A program made the position numbers and the translations under genes. From the NCBI GenBank assembly GCA_031629035.1, contig JAVLUG010000005.1, forward strand, positions 116,794 to 180,793: a DNA stretch of 64,000 nucleotides. The letters run 5' to 3'. The stretch comes from MVYY01 sp012517575. Its GTDB lineage: Bacteria > Bacteroidota > Bacteroidia > Bacteroidales > Paludibacteraceae. Below, one piece after another: positions 62,800 through 64,000 of this stretch (its first letter is position 1; every line of letters starts with the position of its first letter). The notes below the pieces were generated by a model. That model searched no databases. It had not been told where the DNA came from and saw nothing but the letters and a program-made list of their open reading frames with translations.

Positions 62800-63675
62800 T
62801 TAGCTGTCGTATTTTTGGTTTAAAATTTCTTTTAGTTCGTCTATCGTCAGTATTGTGTTATTTTCAAGTTTTGAAATTCCTTTGTGTATCATTTTATGGC
62901 AATTACTACAAACTAAAGCAATGTCATTCCTTGTCGTCTTTGTTTCTTTCGTTTCATTTAATGGTTTTAAATGGTGAGCTTCTATAAAACCTTTTCCTAA
63001 ATTACCATACTTTTCAAAAAAAGAAAAACCGCAGACTTCGCAGTTGAGCATTGGATTTGATTGGAATGCTTTTTCTTTTATTTTCTTGATTAAATTACTG
63101 TTCCTTTCATAACGCATATGAACAGCAAGTTTACTTTGTCCTACAATTGAAACTGGCTCAAACTCGTCTTGAATTTTCGGTTTTTTTATTTCAGTTCCCG
63201 TTTCATTTTTTGGTTTGTAAAATTTTAAAATGTTTCTAAAAATAAAAAAATGAAAATCTTGAGTAAGCCAATTCCAATCAACTTGTTCAAAATCAAATTT
63301 TTGGCTTATATTTAATTTAGGATTTTTCCTAAAAAATTTGTTCCATACTTTCAGATGAATTTCTTTAATTGGATATTTTTTTAATTCAATTTCTGTCTGT
63401 TTTAAAAATTCCTGACATTGTAAAACATAATTTTCGCCTGTTTTTGGAAATGTGTTTAAGTCGGTGTCAAAAATATAATTTATAGTTTCATTAAATCCTT
63501 TTGATGGAACAGGATATATTTTGTTTGGAAAAATAAAAGCTAACCAAGCCGTCAAACCTGTATAACTCATTGTTTTGTTTGACCAATTTACTTCTTCAAA
63601 TTTTTTTGTTTTAAATTGTCTAAAAAGTTGAATGTCAGCCAAACCAATAAATTCGCTTGGCGTTTTTTTTTGCAC
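62800..63675 (-). CDS. HNH endonuclease, frameshifted gene (C-terminal frame)
   Basis: A 291-residue frame encoding the main body of an HNH nuclease. The C-terminal zinc-bound HNH fold is NCEVCGFSF, FIEAHHLKPLNE (catalytic His pair) and LVCSNCHKMIH, as in McrA-type restriction nucleases of modified DNA. The N-terminal 200 residues are unassigned. The GTG at 63675 lies directly before a run of nine A. Upstream coding continues in another frame (63635-63898), so this is not the true start. The gene is either frameshifted or subject to slippage. Confidence 0.7.
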   Translation of the reverse strand: MQKKTPSEFIGLADIQLFRQFKTKKFEEVNWSNKTMSYTGLTAWLAFIFPNKIYPVPSKGFNETINYIFDTDLNTFPKTGENYVLQCQEFLKQTEIELKKYPIKEIHLKVWNKFFRKNPKLNISQKFDFEQVDWNWLTQDFHFFIFRNILKFYKPKNETGTEIKKPKIQDEFEPVSIVGQSKLAVHMRYERNSNLIKKIKEKAFQSNPMLNCEVCGFSFFEKYGNLGKGFIEAHHLKPLNETKETKTTRNDIALVCSNCHKMIHKGISKLENNTILTIDELKEILNQKYDS

Positions 63676-63898
63676 TTTTTAAAATAAATTGAATACCTGT
63701 TGATTTGTCGTATTTAATTTTTTGTGAACGTAATAATAAAGTTAAAATTTCTTCATCCGATTGGTTTTCAAAGTCAATGTTACTTTGAATGAAATTGGCA
63801 AATTCAAATTTATATGCTTCGTCAATTATCCAAATTGAATTGTTTAAATGATTAAGATATTTTAAAATTACATTATTTAGTCGTTCCTTAAATTTATT
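63635..63898 (-). pseudogene. displaced N-terminal part of the HNH endonuclease gene
   Basis: The minus-strand frame is open from a TAG at 63899-63901 to a TGA at 63635-63637 and encodes protein-like text such as HLNNSIWIIDEAYKFEF and FENQSDEEILTLLLRSQKI. It leads into LKSAKKN at the A9 run at 63663-63671. A one-base shift there joins it to KTPSEFIGL in the main HNH frame. It has no ATG in frame, so the 5' end is also damaged or uses a rare start. Confidence 0.55.
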
Positions 63899-63942
63899 CT
63901 ATTCGACTAAATATCAATAAAATAGTTATAAAAAAGTTTGTT

Positions 63943-63950
63943 TATATTTG
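63943..63950 (+). promoter_or_regulatory. -7 element TATATTTG at right edge
   Basis: Exact plus-strand TAnnTTTG match. An ATG at 63990, beginning a frame that leaves the window, could be the gene it serves; too little is visible to call a coding region. Confidence 0.4.
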
Positions 63951-64000
63951 CAGGAATGAGTATCTTTACAGTATAAAATACTGCAAATTATGATAGGAAA

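Noticed and set aside
62700..62987. 95-codon plus-strand open frame
   Set aside because: It lies antisense to the HNH gene and across the spacer; composition is not protein-like.
1..64000. CRISPR arrays, rRNA genes, riboswitches
   Set aside because: No regularly spaced repeats, rRNA signatures or known riboswitch cores (for example before metA, panB or lipA) were recognised on reading.

Overview
The window reads as one contiguous piece of a Bacteroidales chromosome with low G+C. No ribosomal RNA is present. Three things point to Bacteroidota. Many genes are preceded by the phylum's TAnnTTTG promoter element and lack strong Shine-Dalgarno sites. Several families are largely confined to the phylum (DUF6089, DUF5689, DUF4924, DUF6913, putative porin). 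The block DUF6089-uppS-bamA-ompH-ompH is also characteristic. PPi-dependent phosphofructokinase, an OadB sodium-pump subunit and hexameric GdhA fit an anaerobic fermentative lifestyle. The genus cannot be fixed from the sequence alone; Paludibacteraceae or Dysgonomonadaceae are guesses.

Layout. 1-600: a truncated gene end, a 47-bp direct repeat and a palindromic hairpin. 600-7550: envelope sugar genes (GT4 glycosyltransferase, polysaccharide deacetylase), an SpmA/SpmB-type membrane protein, an MFS transporter, a CDP-alcohol phosphotransferase/GtrA pair and YgbA. 7590-12850: the outer-membrane assembly operon. 13230-14947: PPi-PFK with a strong terminator. 14988-15936: an IS5-type insertion sequence whose transposase is split at an A8 run. 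16015-22900: a TonB-dependent receptor, a DUF5689 lipoprotein and a choice-of-anchor-J/DUF6359 lipoprotein on the minus strand, facing a secreted EEP-family nuclease. This is a candidate surface nucleic-acid (phosphate or nucleoside) scavenging system and the most coherent little-described system here. 23000-33530: putative porin, solute-binding protein, metA, DUF134/ZIP metal pair, lipA, rRNA-modification genes, a DMT exporter and gdhA. 33823-37243: tRNA-Ser(CGA) followed by a single-chain type IIG-like restriction-modification enzyme. 37400-49500: LamG membrane protein, DUF554, PatB-type C-S lyase, a degenerate alkaline-phosphatase-fold protein, hisB, AspT/YidE-type transporter, MaoC, panB, oadB with an unannotated 45-residue membrane mini-protein, and YebC. 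49600-57640: dTDP-rhamnose genes without rfbB, DUF4924, a second EEP protein, ligA, DUF6913 and dapA.

57640-64000 is an accessory zone around rarA: a frameshifted gene remnant, a REP-like palindrome, an unknown 177-aa protein paired with a DEDDh exonuclease-BRCT protein, a Dam-type methylase overlapping a PD-(D/E)xK nuclease, a 98-bp IS21-end-like element, and an HNH endonuclease gene broken at an A9 run. Accessory defence and nuclease genes therefore sit beside the tRNA-Ser gene and around rarA. The rest is mostly ordinary core genome.
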